Part shown: positions 36,078 to 45,783 of the stretch, piece after piece
How positions within the stretch are numbered: position 1 is the stretch's first letter
Layout: each line of letters starts with the position of its first letter
Origin: JACMLD01 sp039919885
GTDB taxonomy: Bacteria > Bacteroidota > Bacteroidia > Chitinophagales > Chitinophagaceae
Direction of reading: 5' to 3'
Assembly (NCBI GenBank): GCA_039919885.1
Contig: JBDSEV010000064.1
Coordinates: 1-64,000 of the forward strand
Length of the DNA: 64,000 bases
Position numbers and translations under genes: made by a program
Notes under the pieces: generated by a model
What the model saw: only the letters and a program-made list of their open reading frames with translations
What the model was told of the DNA's origin: nothing
The model's database searches: none

Positions 36078-37493
36078 ATGCCAACCGCGGAGTTAAAATC
36101 AATTAAGGTATTGGATTTCCTCGATCAGTTTAAAACAATTGTCGGCGGGCAGTATGTGTTGGTAGACGATGAATCCCTGCAAAACTATGGGCATGATGAA
36201 ACCGAGAACCTGCTTTTTTTGCCCGATGTGGTCATCCGTCCCCGGACCACGCAAGAAATCAGCGCCATATTAAAAATTTGTAACCAGCACCGGATCCCGG
36301 TAACACCGCGCGGCGCAGGTACTGGTTTAAGCGGCGGCGCCTTACCGCACCTGGGCGGCGTATTGCTGAGCACAGACCGCATGAACAGTATCCTGCAAAT
36401 TGATGAACGCAACCTGCAGGTAACCACCGAGCCGGGGGTCATCACAGAAATATTAATGAACGCGGTTAAGGAGAAGGGCCTGTTTTACCCGCCCGATCCC
36501 GCCAGCAGGGGCTCCTGTTTTATAGGGGGTAATATTTCAGAAAACAGCGGCGGACCCAAGGCTGTAAAATACGGTGTAGTGAGGGATTATGTGCTGAATC
36601 TTGAAGTGGTTTTGCCAACCGGTGAAATTATGTGGACGGGTGCGAATGTGCTTAAAAATTCTACGGGTTATAATCTTACCCAATTGATTGTAGGCAGCGA
36701 AGGCACGCTGGCCATTGTAACTAAAATTGTACTCAGGTTAATTCCCCTGCCAAAATACGACCTGCTGATGCTGGCGCCTTTTAAATCTTTGGAAAAGGCC
36801 GGCGAAGCGGTGAGTGCCATTTTCATGGCCGGCTTTACGCCAAGCGCAATGGAGCTGGTAGAAATAGATGCCCTCCGGATTGTAAGCAAGATGGTGGGCA
36901 GTACGGCAGTACCGCTGGAGGATGATACCGAAGCCCAGCTCATTATTGAAGTAGATGGCAATAACATAGATGTGCTAATGGGTGAGATGGAAGCCATCGG
37001 CGAATTATTAACGGCCTATGGTGTAGGTGATTTGCTGTTTGCAGATGATGCACAGCAAAAAGCGGAATTATGGAAACTCCGCCGCCGCGTGGCAGAAGCG
37101 GTAAAACTGGTGGGCTACAGTATTGAAGAAGATACCGTAGTTCCCCGCGCTGAATTACCCGCATTAATCAGAGGCGTAAAAGATCTCGGCCGGCAGTATG
37201 GTTTCGACGCGGTTTGTTACGGCCACGCAGGTGACGGAAACCTTCATATCCGTATCAGAAAAGAAGGTACGGTGAACAGTCATGGTGATGCAGTGATGAC
37301 GGAGAGCTTGCGGGCATTGTTTGTACTGGTAAAAAAACTGGGTGGCACCATCAGTGGTGAACACGGCATCGGCCTCATTCAGAAAAGCTATATGGACATT
37401 ATTTTTGAGGAAAAACAACTTGACCTGATGCGGCAAATTAAAAAAGTGTTTGATCCCAACAACATTTTAAATGCAGGAAAAATATTTCCTTAA
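36078..37493 (+). CDS. glcD: FAD-linked oxidase, glycolate/D-lactate oxidase GlcD type
   Basis: 471 residues. The FAD-binding PCMH domain shows VIRPRTTQEISAILKICNQ, PRGAGTGLSGGALP and PPDPASRGSCFIGGNISENSGGP, followed by VLKNSTGYNLTQLIVGSEGTL. The C-terminal cap carries CYGHAGDGNLHIRI and GGTISGEHGIGLIQKSYM, the metal/substrate block of the D-2-hydroxyacid dehydrogenase family. It is a flavoprotein that oxidises glycolate, D-lactate or a similar D-2-hydroxyacid. The partner subunits GlcE and GlcF are not next to it, so it may work alone or with subunits elsewhere. The gene symbol is by family; the substrate is not proven. Confidence 0.9.
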   Translation: MPTAELKSIKVLDFLDQFKTIVGGQYVLVDDESLQNYGHDETENLLFLPDVVIRPRTTQEISAILKICNQHRIPVTPRGAGTGLSGGALPHLGGVLLSTDRMNSILQIDERNLQVTTEPGVITEILMNAVKEKGLFYPPDPASRGSCFIGGNISENSGGPKAVKYGVVRDYVLNLEVVLPTGEIMWTGANVLKNSTGYNLTQLIVGSEGTLAIVTKIVLRLIPLPKYDLLMLAPFKSLEKAGEAVSAIFMAGFTPSAMELVEIDALRIVSKMVGSTAVPLEDDTEAQLIIEVDGNNIDVLMGEMEAIGELLTAYGVGDLLFADDAQQKAELWKLRRRVAEAVKLVGYSIEEDTVVPRAELPALIRGVKDLGRQYGFDAVCYGHAGDGNLHIRIRKEGTVNSHGDAVMTESLRALFVLVKKLGGTISGEHGIGLIQKSYMDIIFEEKQLDLMRQIKKVFDPNNILNAGKIFP

Positions 37494-37553
37494 CAAGTTT
37501 TTAGTAATTGGTTTGCCAGTTATTGCGTTGGTTTGTTCATTAAATTGATAAAT

Positions 37554-38141
37554 ATGAAGAAGCAATTTTTCGTTTTCCTGGTGGCCTGTACCTGCTTTTC
37601 GCAGTACAGCAATGCGCAGGACGAACGCCAGGATCCGCCACCAGCAGAAAAAAAAGGATTCGATAAATCCAAGCTGTTTGTCGGTGGAAATTTTGGATTG
37701 AATTTTTCTTCTTATTATACCCTTATCAATGTATCCCCGCAGCTGGGATACCGTTTTAACCAGTACCTCGCAGCAGGCGCTGGCGTGAATTTTCTTTATT
37801 CCAGTCAAAAAGATTATTACACCAACACGGATTATTACAAAACAAGTTATGGGGTAACCGGCATTAATATTTTTGGAAGGGTATACCCCATACAACAAAT
37901 TTTGTTGCAGCTGCAGCCAGAGTTGAACTATACCTGGATTAAAACCAAATTTTATGACGGCTCGCCTGACCGCAAATTTACCGGTCTTGTTCCCTCTTTA
38001 TTGGCTGGAGTGGGGGGTGCTATACCGGCGGGCGGCACCGGCGCAATTATTATAATGGCGCAATATGATTTGCTGCAGAACAGGAATGGCCCTTATGGCA
38101 ACAAGCCCTTTTACAGCTTTGGATACAATATTGGCCTTTAA
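37554..38141 (+). CDS. Outer-membrane beta-barrel-like protein
   Basis: 195 residues from MKKQFFVFLVACTC, which gives a signal peptide; an alternative TTG start 21 bases upstream is unlikely. After cleavage near NAQ there is a short Pro/Gln/Glu-rich linker, then alternating beta strands (LFVGGNFGLNFSSYY, SPQLGYRFNQYLAAGAGVNF) that end in an aromatic terminal strand (YSFGYNIGL). The length suits an eight-strand barrel of the OmpX/OmpA-barrel type. Convergent with the following LOG gene; no partner is evident. Confidence 0.75.
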   Translation: MKKQFFVFLVACTCFSQYSNAQDERQDPPPAEKKGFDKSKLFVGGNFGLNFSSYYTLINVSPQLGYRFNQYLAAGAGVNFLYSSQKDYYTNTDYYKTSYGVTGINIFGRVYPIQQILLQLQPELNYTWIKTKFYDGSPDRKFTGLVPSLLAGVGGAIPAGGTGAIIIMAQYDLLQNRNGPYGNKPFYSFGYNIGL

Positions 38142-38248
38142 AACGCGCCGGGGGACTAGCGAGTGAAACTGTTGAAGAAGACATTCAGCTATACAGCCTG
38201 CCGCAAATCCAAACAGGCAGGGTGAACACAATAGCTAACTTGCAGGTG

Positions 38249-38788
38249 CTACCCAATTTTATTAAACAATTCCACGGGGGTATTGCAGAGAATGATCCGC
38301 TCTTCTACCGATTCATATAAAAAATCGTCTTTTTCAAGCATTCGCAGGTGGTTGATAAGGTGGCTGTAGAAGCCAGCCGTATTCAGGATATAGATTTTCT
38401 TATCGTGTATTTTAAGTTGGTTCCAGGTAAGCATTTCAAATAGTTCGTCCAGGGTGCCAAACCCACCCGGCAAAATAATAGCGGCGTCGCTCATATCATA
38501 CATCATCTTTTTACGGCTATGCATGTCTGGTACTACGGCTATTTCAGTCAGTGCCGGATGCTGGTGTTCCCAGGCTGCCATTACTTTTGGAATAACACCC
38601 ATCACGCTTCCGCTGTTGGCCAGTACTGCATCCGCCACCGCCCCCATTAAACCGTCTTTTGCACCGCCATAAATTAACTTCAGTTGCAGCATGGCAAGGT
38701 ACTTACCTATTTCTGCGGCATGCTCCCGGTACATCGGATTATTGCCGTTTTTGGAGCCGCAGAACACTGCCACTGCTTCGATGGTCAT
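38249..38788 (-). CDS. LOG-family protein (TIGR00730), lysine-decarboxylase-like Rossmann fold
   Basis: 179 residues from MTIEAVAVFCGSKNG; an upstream extension of 15 residues is not needed. Motifs are LIYGGAKDGLMGAVADAVLANSGSV in two parts, then MSDAAIILPGGFGTLDELFEML, which contains the diagnostic PGGxGTxxE. The family's characterised plant and bacterial members are cytokinin riboside 5'-monophosphate phosphoribohydrolases (LOG); in bacteria the role is mostly in nucleotide turnover. The window has a second, longer family member at 40578. A TATCTTTG box (minus strand) lies at 38856-38863, without a TTG partner. Confidence 0.92.
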   Translation of the reverse strand: MTIEAVAVFCGSKNGNNPMYREHAAEIGKYLAMLQLKLIYGGAKDGLMGAVADAVLANSGSVMGVIPKVMAAWEHQHPALTEIAVVPDMHSRKKMMYDMSDAAIILPGGFGTLDELFEMLTWNQLKIHDKKIYILNTAGFYSHLINHLRMLEKDDFLYESVEERIILCNTPVELFNKIG

Positions 38789-38906
38789 GGTGGTAATTTT
38801 TTGAGGTAACACGGCGTAAATCCAGCCCGCCACTGAACAAAGCGTTTTATACCTTCAAAGATATTTATATTGCAGCCGAAAGCTCATTAAATATATCATT
38901 TTGACT

Positions 38907-40409
38907 ATGTCGCCGCTTTTATTGTTTTCTTTCATTATTGGGTATTTTGTAATCCTGCTGGTTGTAGCATATTATACCTCGCGCAACTCCAACAACGATT
39001 CTTTTTTTATTGGAAACAAAAATTCCAACTGGATGCTAGTGGCTTTTGGAATGATAGGTACGTCGCTGAGCGGCGTAACATTTGTAAGCGTACCGGGCGC
39101 GGTTGCCAGCGAGTCTTTTGCGTATTTCCAGATTACCATTGGCTACCTGCTCGGCTACCTCATTATAGCGTTTGTGCTGCTGCCCCTGTATTACCGGCTC
39201 AACCTGACGTCTATTTACAATTACCTCAGTACGCGGCTTGGGTTCACCTCCTATAAAACCGGTGCATCCTTTTTTATTTTATCAAGGACCCTCGGGGCTA
39301 CGGCCCGGCTTTACCTCGTGGTAAACATTCTGCAGGAAGCCATTTTGAAAAGTTTTGGCGTGCCGTTCTGGGTAACCACCCTGGTAATTCTTATCATGAT
39401 ACTGCTGTACACGTACGAAGGCGGCGTAAAAACCATCGTATGGACAGATACCCTGCAGACCACGTTTATGCTGGCAGGCCTTATCATTTGTGTAATCTAC
39501 ATTCTTACCAATCTCCATATTGGTATCGGGGAAAGCCTTACGGCGATGGGTGAGAAAGGGTATTCAAAAATATTTTTTACCGACCCTGGCAGCAAACTCT
39601 TTTTTTTAAAGCAAATAGTGGCAGGGGCATTTATTACCATTACCATGACGGGTATGGATCAGGAAATGATGCAAAAAAATATTTCTGTAAGACGCTTACA
39701 GGATTCGCAAAAAAATGTGGTGACGCTTGGGTTTATCCTGTTGCTGGTTATTTTACTGTTTCTTTTCCTGGGCGGATTATTGTACCTGTACGCTGATTCT
39801 ATCGGGGGTCATATAACCACCCTGGAGAATGGCAGTAAAGCGTTTATGATTGACCAAAACAATGCAACCGGCGACAAATTATTTCCTGTGATTGCACTCA
39901 AATACATGCCGCCGCTGGTTTCTGTAATTTTCATTATTGCGCTTATCTCGGCGTTGTTTCCGAGTGCAGACGGGGCCATTACAGCACTTACTTCTTCTTT
40001 TTGTATCGATATCATTGGCATGCAGCGTACAACCGATATGGATGATGCAACAAAAAAGAAAGTGAGGCAACGGGTACATTTAATCTTTGCCGCGATATTT
40101 CTGTTGTTTGTGCTGGTATACAAATGGATAAACAATCCAAGTATGATTGGCGTTATTCTGAAGGTGGCCGCATATACGTATGGTCCCTTACTCGGATTGT
40201 TTTCTTTTGGTATACTCACTAAGAAAAATGTAAAAGATAATTTAGTGCCGGTTGTCTGTATCGTCGCGCCAATCATTTGTTTCATCCTCGACAAGTACCA
40301 GAAAGAAATTTTTGGCTCGTTTGAAATCGGCCTGGAGCTACTGATCATAAATGGGTTGCTCACCTTTGCCGGGCTTTTAATTATCTCAAAAAAATCCCCG
40401 CAGGTATAA
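38907..40409 (+). CDS. Sodium:solute symporter (SSS family)
   Basis: 500 residues from MSPLLLFSFIIGYF. About 13 hydrophobic helices are visible, with the family blocks YYTSRNSNNDSFFIGNKNS, FGMIGTSLSGVTFVSVPG, the YNYLSTRLGF segment and FPSADGAITALTSSFCIDI (which holds a Na2-site-like Ser/Ala/Ala run). The protein is an inner-membrane Na+-coupled transporter; the substrate (sugar, proline, pantothenate or others) is not evident from the sequence. It stands alone and ends at a strong terminator at 40443. Confidence 0.92.
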   Translation: MSPLLLFSFIIGYFVILLVVAYYTSRNSNNDSFFIGNKNSNWMLVAFGMIGTSLSGVTFVSVPGAVASESFAYFQITIGYLLGYLIIAFVLLPLYYRLNLTSIYNYLSTRLGFTSYKTGASFFILSRTLGATARLYLVVNILQEAILKSFGVPFWVTTLVILIMILLYTYEGGVKTIVWTDTLQTTFMLAGLIICVIYILTNLHIGIGESLTAMGEKGYSKIFFTDPGSKLFFLKQIVAGAFITITMTGMDQEMMQKNISVRRLQDSQKNVVTLGFILLLVILLFLFLGGLLYLYADSIGGHITTLENGSKAFMIDQNNATGDKLFPVIALKYMPPLVSVIFIIALISALFPSADGAITALTSSFCIDIIGMQRTTDMDDATKKKVRQRVHLIFAAIFLLFVLVYKWINNPSMIGVILKVAAYTYGPLLGLFSFGILTKKNVKDNLVPVVCIVAPIICFILDKYQKEIFGSFEIGLELLIINGLLTFAGLLIISKKSPQV

Positions 40410-40442
40410 ACTAAAACGGTACTTTATACGTTTTTAATACAG

Positions 40443-40490
40443 ATGCCATCGCATTTCGCTCATACGAAAACGATGGCATTTATTGTCTTT
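40443..40490 (+). terminator. Terminator after the symporter gene
   Basis: A 9-bp perfect stem ATGCCATCG / CGATGGCAT (40443-40451 and 40471-40479) with an inner TTTCG / CGAAA pair, followed by TTATTGTCTTT, 34 bases after the symporter stop codon. Confidence 0.8.
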
Positions 40491-40577
40491 ATAACGAAAT
40501 AATAAGGCATGCAGGCTTCAGCTAACAACCCTGCGCAAAAATAACCAACCCCTGCAATTTTCTAAACGATTTGATGT

Positions 40578-41273
40578 ATGCACGATACAATTAAAATGAA
40601 CAAACAACGCCGCTGGAGTGAATCAAAAGCGCAAAGCAGCTGGCAGATCTTTAAAATAATGGCCGAATTTGTAGATGGTTTTGAAGCATTGGCAAAGCTA
40701 GGTCCGTGCATTTCAATATTTGGGAGTGCGCGCACAAAAGAAGAAAATCCGTATTATGAACTGGCCGTTGAAATCGGCAAACGTTTGTCTGAAGAAGGAT
40801 TTGGCATTATTTCCGGCGGTGGTCCTGGCATCATGGAAGCAGCCAATAAGGGCGCGCAACTGGGCGGCGGCAAGTCGGTTGGACTCAACATCGAACTTCC
40901 TTTTGAACAGGAATCCAATCATTTTATTGACCGCGATGCCAACCTGAACTTTGATAATTTTTTTGTACGTAAAACGCTTTTTACAAAATACTCACAGGGG
41001 TTTGTGATGATGCCGGGTGGATTTGGTACCATGGATGAGTTTTTTGAAGTGGCCACGCTTATCCAGACAGGTAAAATGATGCAGGTACCGCTGATCCTGG
41101 TGGGTAAAAGCTACTGGGGTGGTCTGATGGCCTGGATGGAAATGGTGATGATGAAAGAAAAAAATGTAAATGCAGCCGACCTGGAATTGTTAAAGATGGT
41201 AGATACTGCAGACGAAGTGGTGGAGCATGTACTGCAGTTTTATACAAAACATTCGCTGCAGCCCAATTTCTAA
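40578..41273 (+). CDS. LOG-family protein (TIGR00730), long form
   Basis: 231 residues (or 225 if ATG 40596 is used). Motifs are CISIFGSARTKEENPYY, GFGIISGGGPGIMEAANKGA, SVGLNIELPFEQ and MMPGGFGTMDEFFEV, i.e. the nucleotide-phosphate loop and PGGxGTxxE of the LOG family. This long form, with an N-terminal RRWSESKAQSSWQIFKIMAEF helix, is the typical second LOG group in Bacteroidota and Proteobacteria. Likely a nucleotide 5'-monophosphate phosphoribohydrolase. It is followed by an O-methyltransferase gene 112 bases on, perhaps in one transcript. Confidence 0.92.
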   Translation: MHDTIKMNKQRRWSESKAQSSWQIFKIMAEFVDGFEALAKLGPCISIFGSARTKEENPYYELAVEIGKRLSEEGFGIISGGGPGIMEAANKGAQLGGGKSVGLNIELPFEQESNHFIDRDANLNFDNFFVRKTLFTKYSQGFVMMPGGFGTMDEFFEVATLIQTGKMMQVPLILVGKSYWGGLMAWMEMVMMKEKNVNAADLELLKMVDTADEVVEHVLQFYTKHSLQPNF

Positions 41274-41385
41274 AATCACCTGTTGCATACTCAGTGACAG
41301 CATGGGCGGCACCAGGTATAAAGGCTTGTGCGTGATACAATTAAACTCTTCCGTTCTATACCTATCTTCGCATAAATTGTGATGG

Positions 41386-42021
41386 ATGGATCTTGTTCTT
41401 CCCCTTTTAACGGCATACGCAGAAAAATATACAACACCGGAAGACAGTTTGCTGCTGCAAGTTAGCCGGCAGACGCAACTGCATCCCCATGCCCACATGC
41501 TAAGTGGCCACCTGCAGGGCAAACTGCTTTCTTTAATCGCCCGCTTGTTAAGGCCCAGCCGCATTCTTGAAATAGGCACCTTTACAGGCTACAGTGCGCT
41601 TTGCCTTGCCCAGGGCCTTTCATCAGATGGCGTATTGCATACCATTGAGTTACGGGAGCAGGATGCCGCCGTGGCGCGACAAAATTTTAACTTGTCGGAT
41701 GCAAAGGATAAAATAATTTTACATACCGGCAATGCGCTGGAAATTATACCCAGCCTGCAAGAAACATGGGACCTCGTGTTTATAGATGCAGATAAAACCG
41801 GGTACATCGATTATTACAAGTTAGTAATGCCGAGGGTGAAAAAGGGCGGCCTTGTACTGGCCGACAATGTGTTTTTTCATGGGGAAGTATTGCAGCCGGA
41901 ACCAAAAGGAAAAAACGCCAAAGCCATACAGGCTTTCAATGAATATGTTCAGCAGGATGACAGCGTAGAGCAGGTGTTGCTAACTGTAAGAGACGGGCTG
42001 ATGCTGATTTATAAAAAATAA
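41386..42021 (+). CDS. Class I SAM-dependent O-methyltransferase
   Basis: 211 residues of the methyltransferase 3 (catechol O-methyltransferase-like) family. The SAM-binding glycine loop is ILEIGTFTGYSALCLA, then VLHTIELREQD; the metal- and substrate-site blocks are WDLVFIDADKTGYIDYYK and GGLVLADNVFFHGEVL. The length suits the bacterial family of small O-methyltransferases, whose substrates are usually catechol-like or unknown. It is followed after two bases by the LysM glucosaminidase gene, so the two are translationally linked. Confidence 0.93.
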   Translation: MDLVLPLLTAYAEKYTTPEDSLLLQVSRQTQLHPHAHMLSGHLQGKLLSLIARLLRPSRILEIGTFTGYSALCLAQGLSSDGVLHTIELREQDAAVARQNFNLSDAKDKIILHTGNALEIIPSLQETWDLVFIDADKTGYIDYYKLVMPRVKKGGLVLADNVFFHGEVLQPEPKGKNAKAIQAFNEYVQQDDSVEQVLLTVRDGLMLIYKK

Positions 42022-42023
42022 AT

Positions 42024-43253
42024 ATGCGCGCAGGAAGTGTTTTGATTTTGTTACTGTTTACAGCAGGTGTTAGCGCCCAGCGGTCGAATGACGTTATTGC
42101 CTACATCAATACGTACCGGGATATTGCCATAGCAGAAATGCAGCGGACAGGGGTGCCGGCAGCCATTAAACTTGCCCAGGGCATACACGAAACCTCGGCG
42201 GGCACCAGCGAGCTCGTAAGAAAATCAAATAACCATTTTGGGATCAAATGCAAAACTTCCTGGGCGGGAGAAAAAGTGTATCATGATGATGATGCCCGCG
42301 GAGAGTGTTTCCGGAGCTATACCGAAGCCGGGCAATCCTACAAAGACCATTCTGATTTTCTAAAAGGCAGCCAGCGCTATGCTTTCCTGTTTCAATTAGA
42401 TCCTACGGATTATAAAAGCTGGGCAAACGGACTGCGGAAAGCCGGGTATGCTACCAATTACCGGTATGCGCAAATTTTAATTAAACTGATTGAAGATTAT
42501 AACCTGGAGCAGTACACGCTGATAGCCATGGGTAAACTGCCACCGGTGAACGACGCGCTGGTATCCAACAATACTACCAACAGTACCGCACCCGCGTCAA
42601 TACAGGCGTTGAATCCTTCCGTTACAGGAGATGCAGCACCCAAGGAAGTACTTGCCACAGTAATAGCGCCACCGGCACCCGTTTACCCTGCAATTGCGTT
42701 CAGCATCAACAAAGCAAAAGTTGTTTTTGTACAGGAAGGAACGGCACTGCTGGCCGTTGCAGAAGAACACCATATCTCTTTTGCCCGCCTCCTCGATTTT
42801 AATGACCTTAATGACGGCGATATTACGCGGACCGATCAGCTTATTTTTTTACAGCGCAAACGTAAGACCGGCGCAAATGAATACCATACTGTGCAGCCCG
42901 GCGAAACCCTGTATTATATTTGCCAGGCAGAAGGTATCCGGCTGGAAAGTTTACTGGCCAATAACCTGCTGACGGATAAGATGCAGCCTGCCGTGGGAGA
43001 AAAACTATACCTCCAGGCCGTTGCACCGGTGCGGCCATTGCTGGATGCGGAGAAAAAGGCGATATTAAAAGAGCCGGTTATGGAAACACTACCCAAATCC
43101 GCCGATACAACCACCCATGTAGTACAAACGAAGGAAACGCTTTACAGTATTTCAAAAAAATATGGCGTCAGCCTTGAACAATTGAAAACCTGGAACAGGC
43201 TGGATTCACTCGACGTAAAAATTGGCCAGCAGTTAATGATACACAGCAACTAA
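42024..43253 (+). CDS. Secreted N-acetylglucosaminidase with LysM domains (peptidoglycan hydrolase)
   Basis: 409 residues with a signal peptide (MRAGSVLILLLFTAGVSAQ). Residues about 22-170 are a glucosaminidase of the GH73 type: AIKLAQGIHETSAGTSELVRKSNNHFGIKC in parts, with the catalytic glutamate in the IHETS block, then YTEAGQSYKDHSDFL and RYAFLF. A linker rich in Pro/Ala/Thr follows. Two LysM domains lie at about 287-333 (YHTVQPGETLYYICQ) and 363-408 (THVVQTKETLYSISKKYGVS), and a degenerate third at about 232-277. It cleaves and binds peptidoglycan in the periplasm, for cell separation or wall turnover. Co-transcribed with the O-methyltransferase gene (two-base gap). Confidence 0.92.
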   Translation: MRAGSVLILLLFTAGVSAQRSNDVIAYINTYRDIAIAEMQRTGVPAAIKLAQGIHETSAGTSELVRKSNNHFGIKCKTSWAGEKVYHDDDARGECFRSYTEAGQSYKDHSDFLKGSQRYAFLFQLDPTDYKSWANGLRKAGYATNYRYAQILIKLIEDYNLEQYTLIAMGKLPPVNDALVSNNTTNSTAPASIQALNPSVTGDAAPKEVLATVIAPPAPVYPAIAFSINKAKVVFVQEGTALLAVAEEHHISFARLLDFNDLNDGDITRTDQLIFLQRKRKTGANEYHTVQPGETLYYICQAEGIRLESLLANNLLTDKMQPAVGEKLYLQAVAPVRPLLDAEKKAILKEPVMETLPKSADTTTHVVQTKETLYSISKKYGVSLEQLKTWNRLDSLDVKIGQQLMIHSN

Positions 43254-43353
43254 ACAACGTGCTTTTTACCAATTGCAGGATGAAAAACAAAATGCTACTT
43301 TTAGGGCATTATAAAACAGCCGGCGTTCCATCGTTCTAAATTTATTTCTATTG

Positions 43354-43890
43354 ATGCAAAATATACGCGTACACGATAAAGAATTTGAGCCTTACCTGTC
43401 TGCCGCAGTGATTGCCGGTAAAATTGACGAGATGGCTGCTGAGATTAACAAGGATTACGCAGGCAAAAGGCCCCTGTTTATTGCTATTTTAAATGGGTCT
43501 TTTATTTTTGCATCTGATTTGTTTAAAAGTATTTCCATAGAAGCAGAAATTTGTTTTATCAAACTGGCATCTTATAAAGGCACAAAATCAAGCGGCCAGG
43601 TAATTACGGCCATCGGTATGGATACCGATATTATAGACCGTCATGTGGTTATTTTGGAAGATATTGTAGATACCGGCAAGACCCTGAGCGAATTTATACC
43701 GCAGCTGCAGCACCAGCAGCCTGCATCCCTAGCTATTGCTACACTGTTACACAAGCCCGTGGCTACCGTATACCCCATCAAAATTGATTACCTCGGCTTT
43801 TCCATACCCAATAAATTTGTTCTTGGCTATGGCCTGGATTATGATGGCCTGGGCAGAAATATTAAGGAAATATACCAACTCGTAGGATAA
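43354..43890 (+). CDS. hpt: Hypoxanthine phosphoribosyltransferase
   Basis: 178 residues from ATG 43354. The PRPP-binding loop is VVILEDIVDTGKTLSE at about 97-112 with the conserved acidic pair; FIAILNGSFIFASDLFKS and CFIKLASYKG (with the Ser-Tyr flexible loop) and the C-terminal VLGYGLDYDGLGRNI, including the base-contacting residues, complete the family signature. It salvages hypoxanthine (and usually guanine) to IMP/GMP with PRPP in the cytoplasm. The gene is preceded by the LysM gene (100 bases) and followed by the VWA gene on the same strand. Confidence 0.96.
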   Translation: MQNIRVHDKEFEPYLSAAVIAGKIDEMAAEINKDYAGKRPLFIAILNGSFIFASDLFKSISIEAEICFIKLASYKGTKSSGQVITAIGMDTDIIDRHVVILEDIVDTGKTLSEFIPQLQHQQPASLAIATLLHKPVATVYPIKIDYLGFSIPNKFVLGYGLDYDGLGRNIKEIYQLVG

Positions 43891-43942
43891 TAGCGTTTTT
43901 AATAGCCCTTGTACTTATTCCCGGTGTCCGGGGATCAACTAC

Positions 43943-45721
43943 GTGATTGGGTCAAATATCCGGTTGAAAAATATAAGCACCATATTGCTGAGCCTGCTAA
44001 CCTGCTTTTCGCTACCCGCACAATACTATTTGCGGGGAGAAGTGCGGGATGAAACAAATACGCCCCTGGCCAATACAAGAATTTTACTGCACTCAACGGG
44101 TTATGTATACTATGCCGGCAGTTCTGGTGGTTTCGGAATTGTATCCGGTAAACAGGAAGATTCCGTAACAGTTTCTTATGATGGATACCAGGAACAACGC
44201 CTCAAACTAAATGCCGGCAACTATACCAACATTGTCCTGAAAATGCAGCGCGCTGTAGGCAATCTCCACAAAAGCAGGTTGGTTTCCGTTACAAAAGACA
44301 TGCACTGGGATGAAAAAAGGAACTGGTCGGTGGGCGGAGAGACCTATAGCAGCCTGATGGAAAATGAATTTATACCAGCAAAACGATACCCCGAGACCGG
44401 ATTCGCCATTAATACAGACAAGGCAGCGTACAGTAATATGCGCCGTTTTATTAATATGGGCAGTACAGTGCCCCCGGATGCCGTGCGGATTGAAGAAATG
44501 CTCAACTATTTCAATTTTGGATATGTGGCGCCACCAAAAGACAGTGTGTTTAATTTTGATTCGTACCTCAGCACCTGCCCCTGGAACCCCGATAATCAGC
44601 TGTTCTTTCTAAAAGTCTGCGCCCGGAAAGTAAACCTGGATGCAGTTCCTGCCAGTAACCTGGTCTTCCTGATTGATATTTCCGGCTCCATGGATATGCC
44701 CAACCGCCTGCCACTGCTAAAATCAGCTTTCAGGCTCATGATAAATAACCTCCGCGCAAAGGATACTGTTTCTATCGTGGTATATGGTGGTAGCGTAGGG
44801 GTGTGGTTACAACCGACCTGCGGCGCCGAAAAAGAAAAAATTACAAAGGCAGTGGAAGACTTGTATCCCGGTGGCTCTACCCCCGGGGCTTCTGGCATCC
44901 AGGCAGCGTACGCCCTGGCAAAAAGCCAGTTTATTACGGGGGGCAATAACCGCGTGGTGCTGGCCACCGACGGCGATTTTAACGTAGGTCAAGCCAATGA
45001 AGACGAACTGGAGAATATGATTACGCTTCACCGGCAATCCGGTATCTACCTTACCTGCCTGGGGGTAGGCATGGGCAATTACAAAGATTCCAAACTGGAA
45101 ATACTGGCAAAAAAAGGCAACGGTAATTTTGCATACCTGGATAATGAAAGGGAGGCAGAAAAAGTGCTGGTAAAGGAACTGACACAGACACTCTATACGG
45201 TAGCTGATGATGCTTACCTGAGTGTAAAGTTTAATGCGCGGCTGGTAAAAGACTATCGCCTGATAGGCTTCGACAATAAATTAAAGGCGGTAGCAGACTC
45301 CCTGAGTGAACTGGAGGGTGGGGAAGTGGGCTCGGGTCATACATTGATGGCCATATTTGAAATCACGCCTACCTACGCAAATATTGCTGCTGCAGATAAT
45401 TCCAGCAAAGATCCCTTTGCAAAAGCCCTGGTGAACTACCGCTGCCCGAAAGATTCTACCAAGCGGATCTCCGGGTACAATGCACCATTTCTATTTACGG
45501 AATTTAATGAGATGCCGGCATGCCACCGTTTTGCGGCATCCGTGGTGGAGTTTGCCCTCCTGCTGAAAAATTCGCCGTATGTAAAAACGGTTTCCTGGAC
45601 TGATGCGCTGATACTCGCCAATGAATCCTATAACACCAATGATGCCGTGCAAAAGGAATTTATCGGCATCGTAGAGAAAGCAAAAAAGATCTACGGCAAG
45701 AATAAGAAGCGAAAAACGTAG
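43943..45721 (+). CDS. Secreted VWA-domain protein, YfbK-like, with carboxypeptidase-regulatory-like domain
   Basis: 592 residues from a GTG at 43943; a TTG at 43964 is an alternative. A signal peptide ends near SLPAQ. Order: CarboxypepD_reg-like beta domain (about 28-90, LRGEVRDETNTPLANTRILL), the N-terminal domain that precedes VWA in the YfbK family (YSNMRRFINMGSTVPPDAVR), a VWA domain with the full MIDAS DISGSMD near residue 243 and ATDGDFNVG, and a C-terminal DUF3520-like part (LVKDYRLIGFDNK). The family is often called Ca-activated chloride channel homologue, which is probably not its role. It could be a periplasmic metal-dependent adhesion or complex-assembly protein. No partner AAA ATPase is adjacent. 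Confidence 0.86.
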   Translation: MIGSNIRLKNISTILLSLLTCFSLPAQYYLRGEVRDETNTPLANTRILLHSTGYVYYAGSSGGFGIVSGKQEDSVTVSYDGYQEQRLKLNAGNYTNIVLKMQRAVGNLHKSRLVSVTKDMHWDEKRNWSVGGETYSSLMENEFIPAKRYPETGFAINTDKAAYSNMRRFINMGSTVPPDAVRIEEMLNYFNFGYVAPPKDSVFNFDSYLSTCPWNPDNQLFFLKVCARKVNLDAVPASNLVFLIDISGSMDMPNRLPLLKSAFRLMINNLRAKDTVSIVVYGGSVGVWLQPTCGAEKEKITKAVEDLYPGGSTPGASGIQAAYALAKSQFITGGNNRVVLATDGDFNVGQANEDELENMITLHRQSGIYLTCLGVGMGNYKDSKLEILAKKGNGNFAYLDNEREAEKVLVKELTQTLYTVADDAYLSVKFNARLVKDYRLIGFDNKLKAVADSLSELEGGEVGSGHTLMAIFEITPTYANIAAADNSSKDPFAKALVNYRCPKDSTKRISGYNAPFLFTEFNEMPACHRFAASVVEFALLLKNSPYVKTVSWTDALILANESYNTNDAVQKEFIGIVEKAKKIYGKNKKRKT

Positions 45722-45783
45722 TGCTACAATCGCCCGTGAATTCAACCTGCCGGCGCAGCCGTTTTATTGATGCAACCCTGTCA

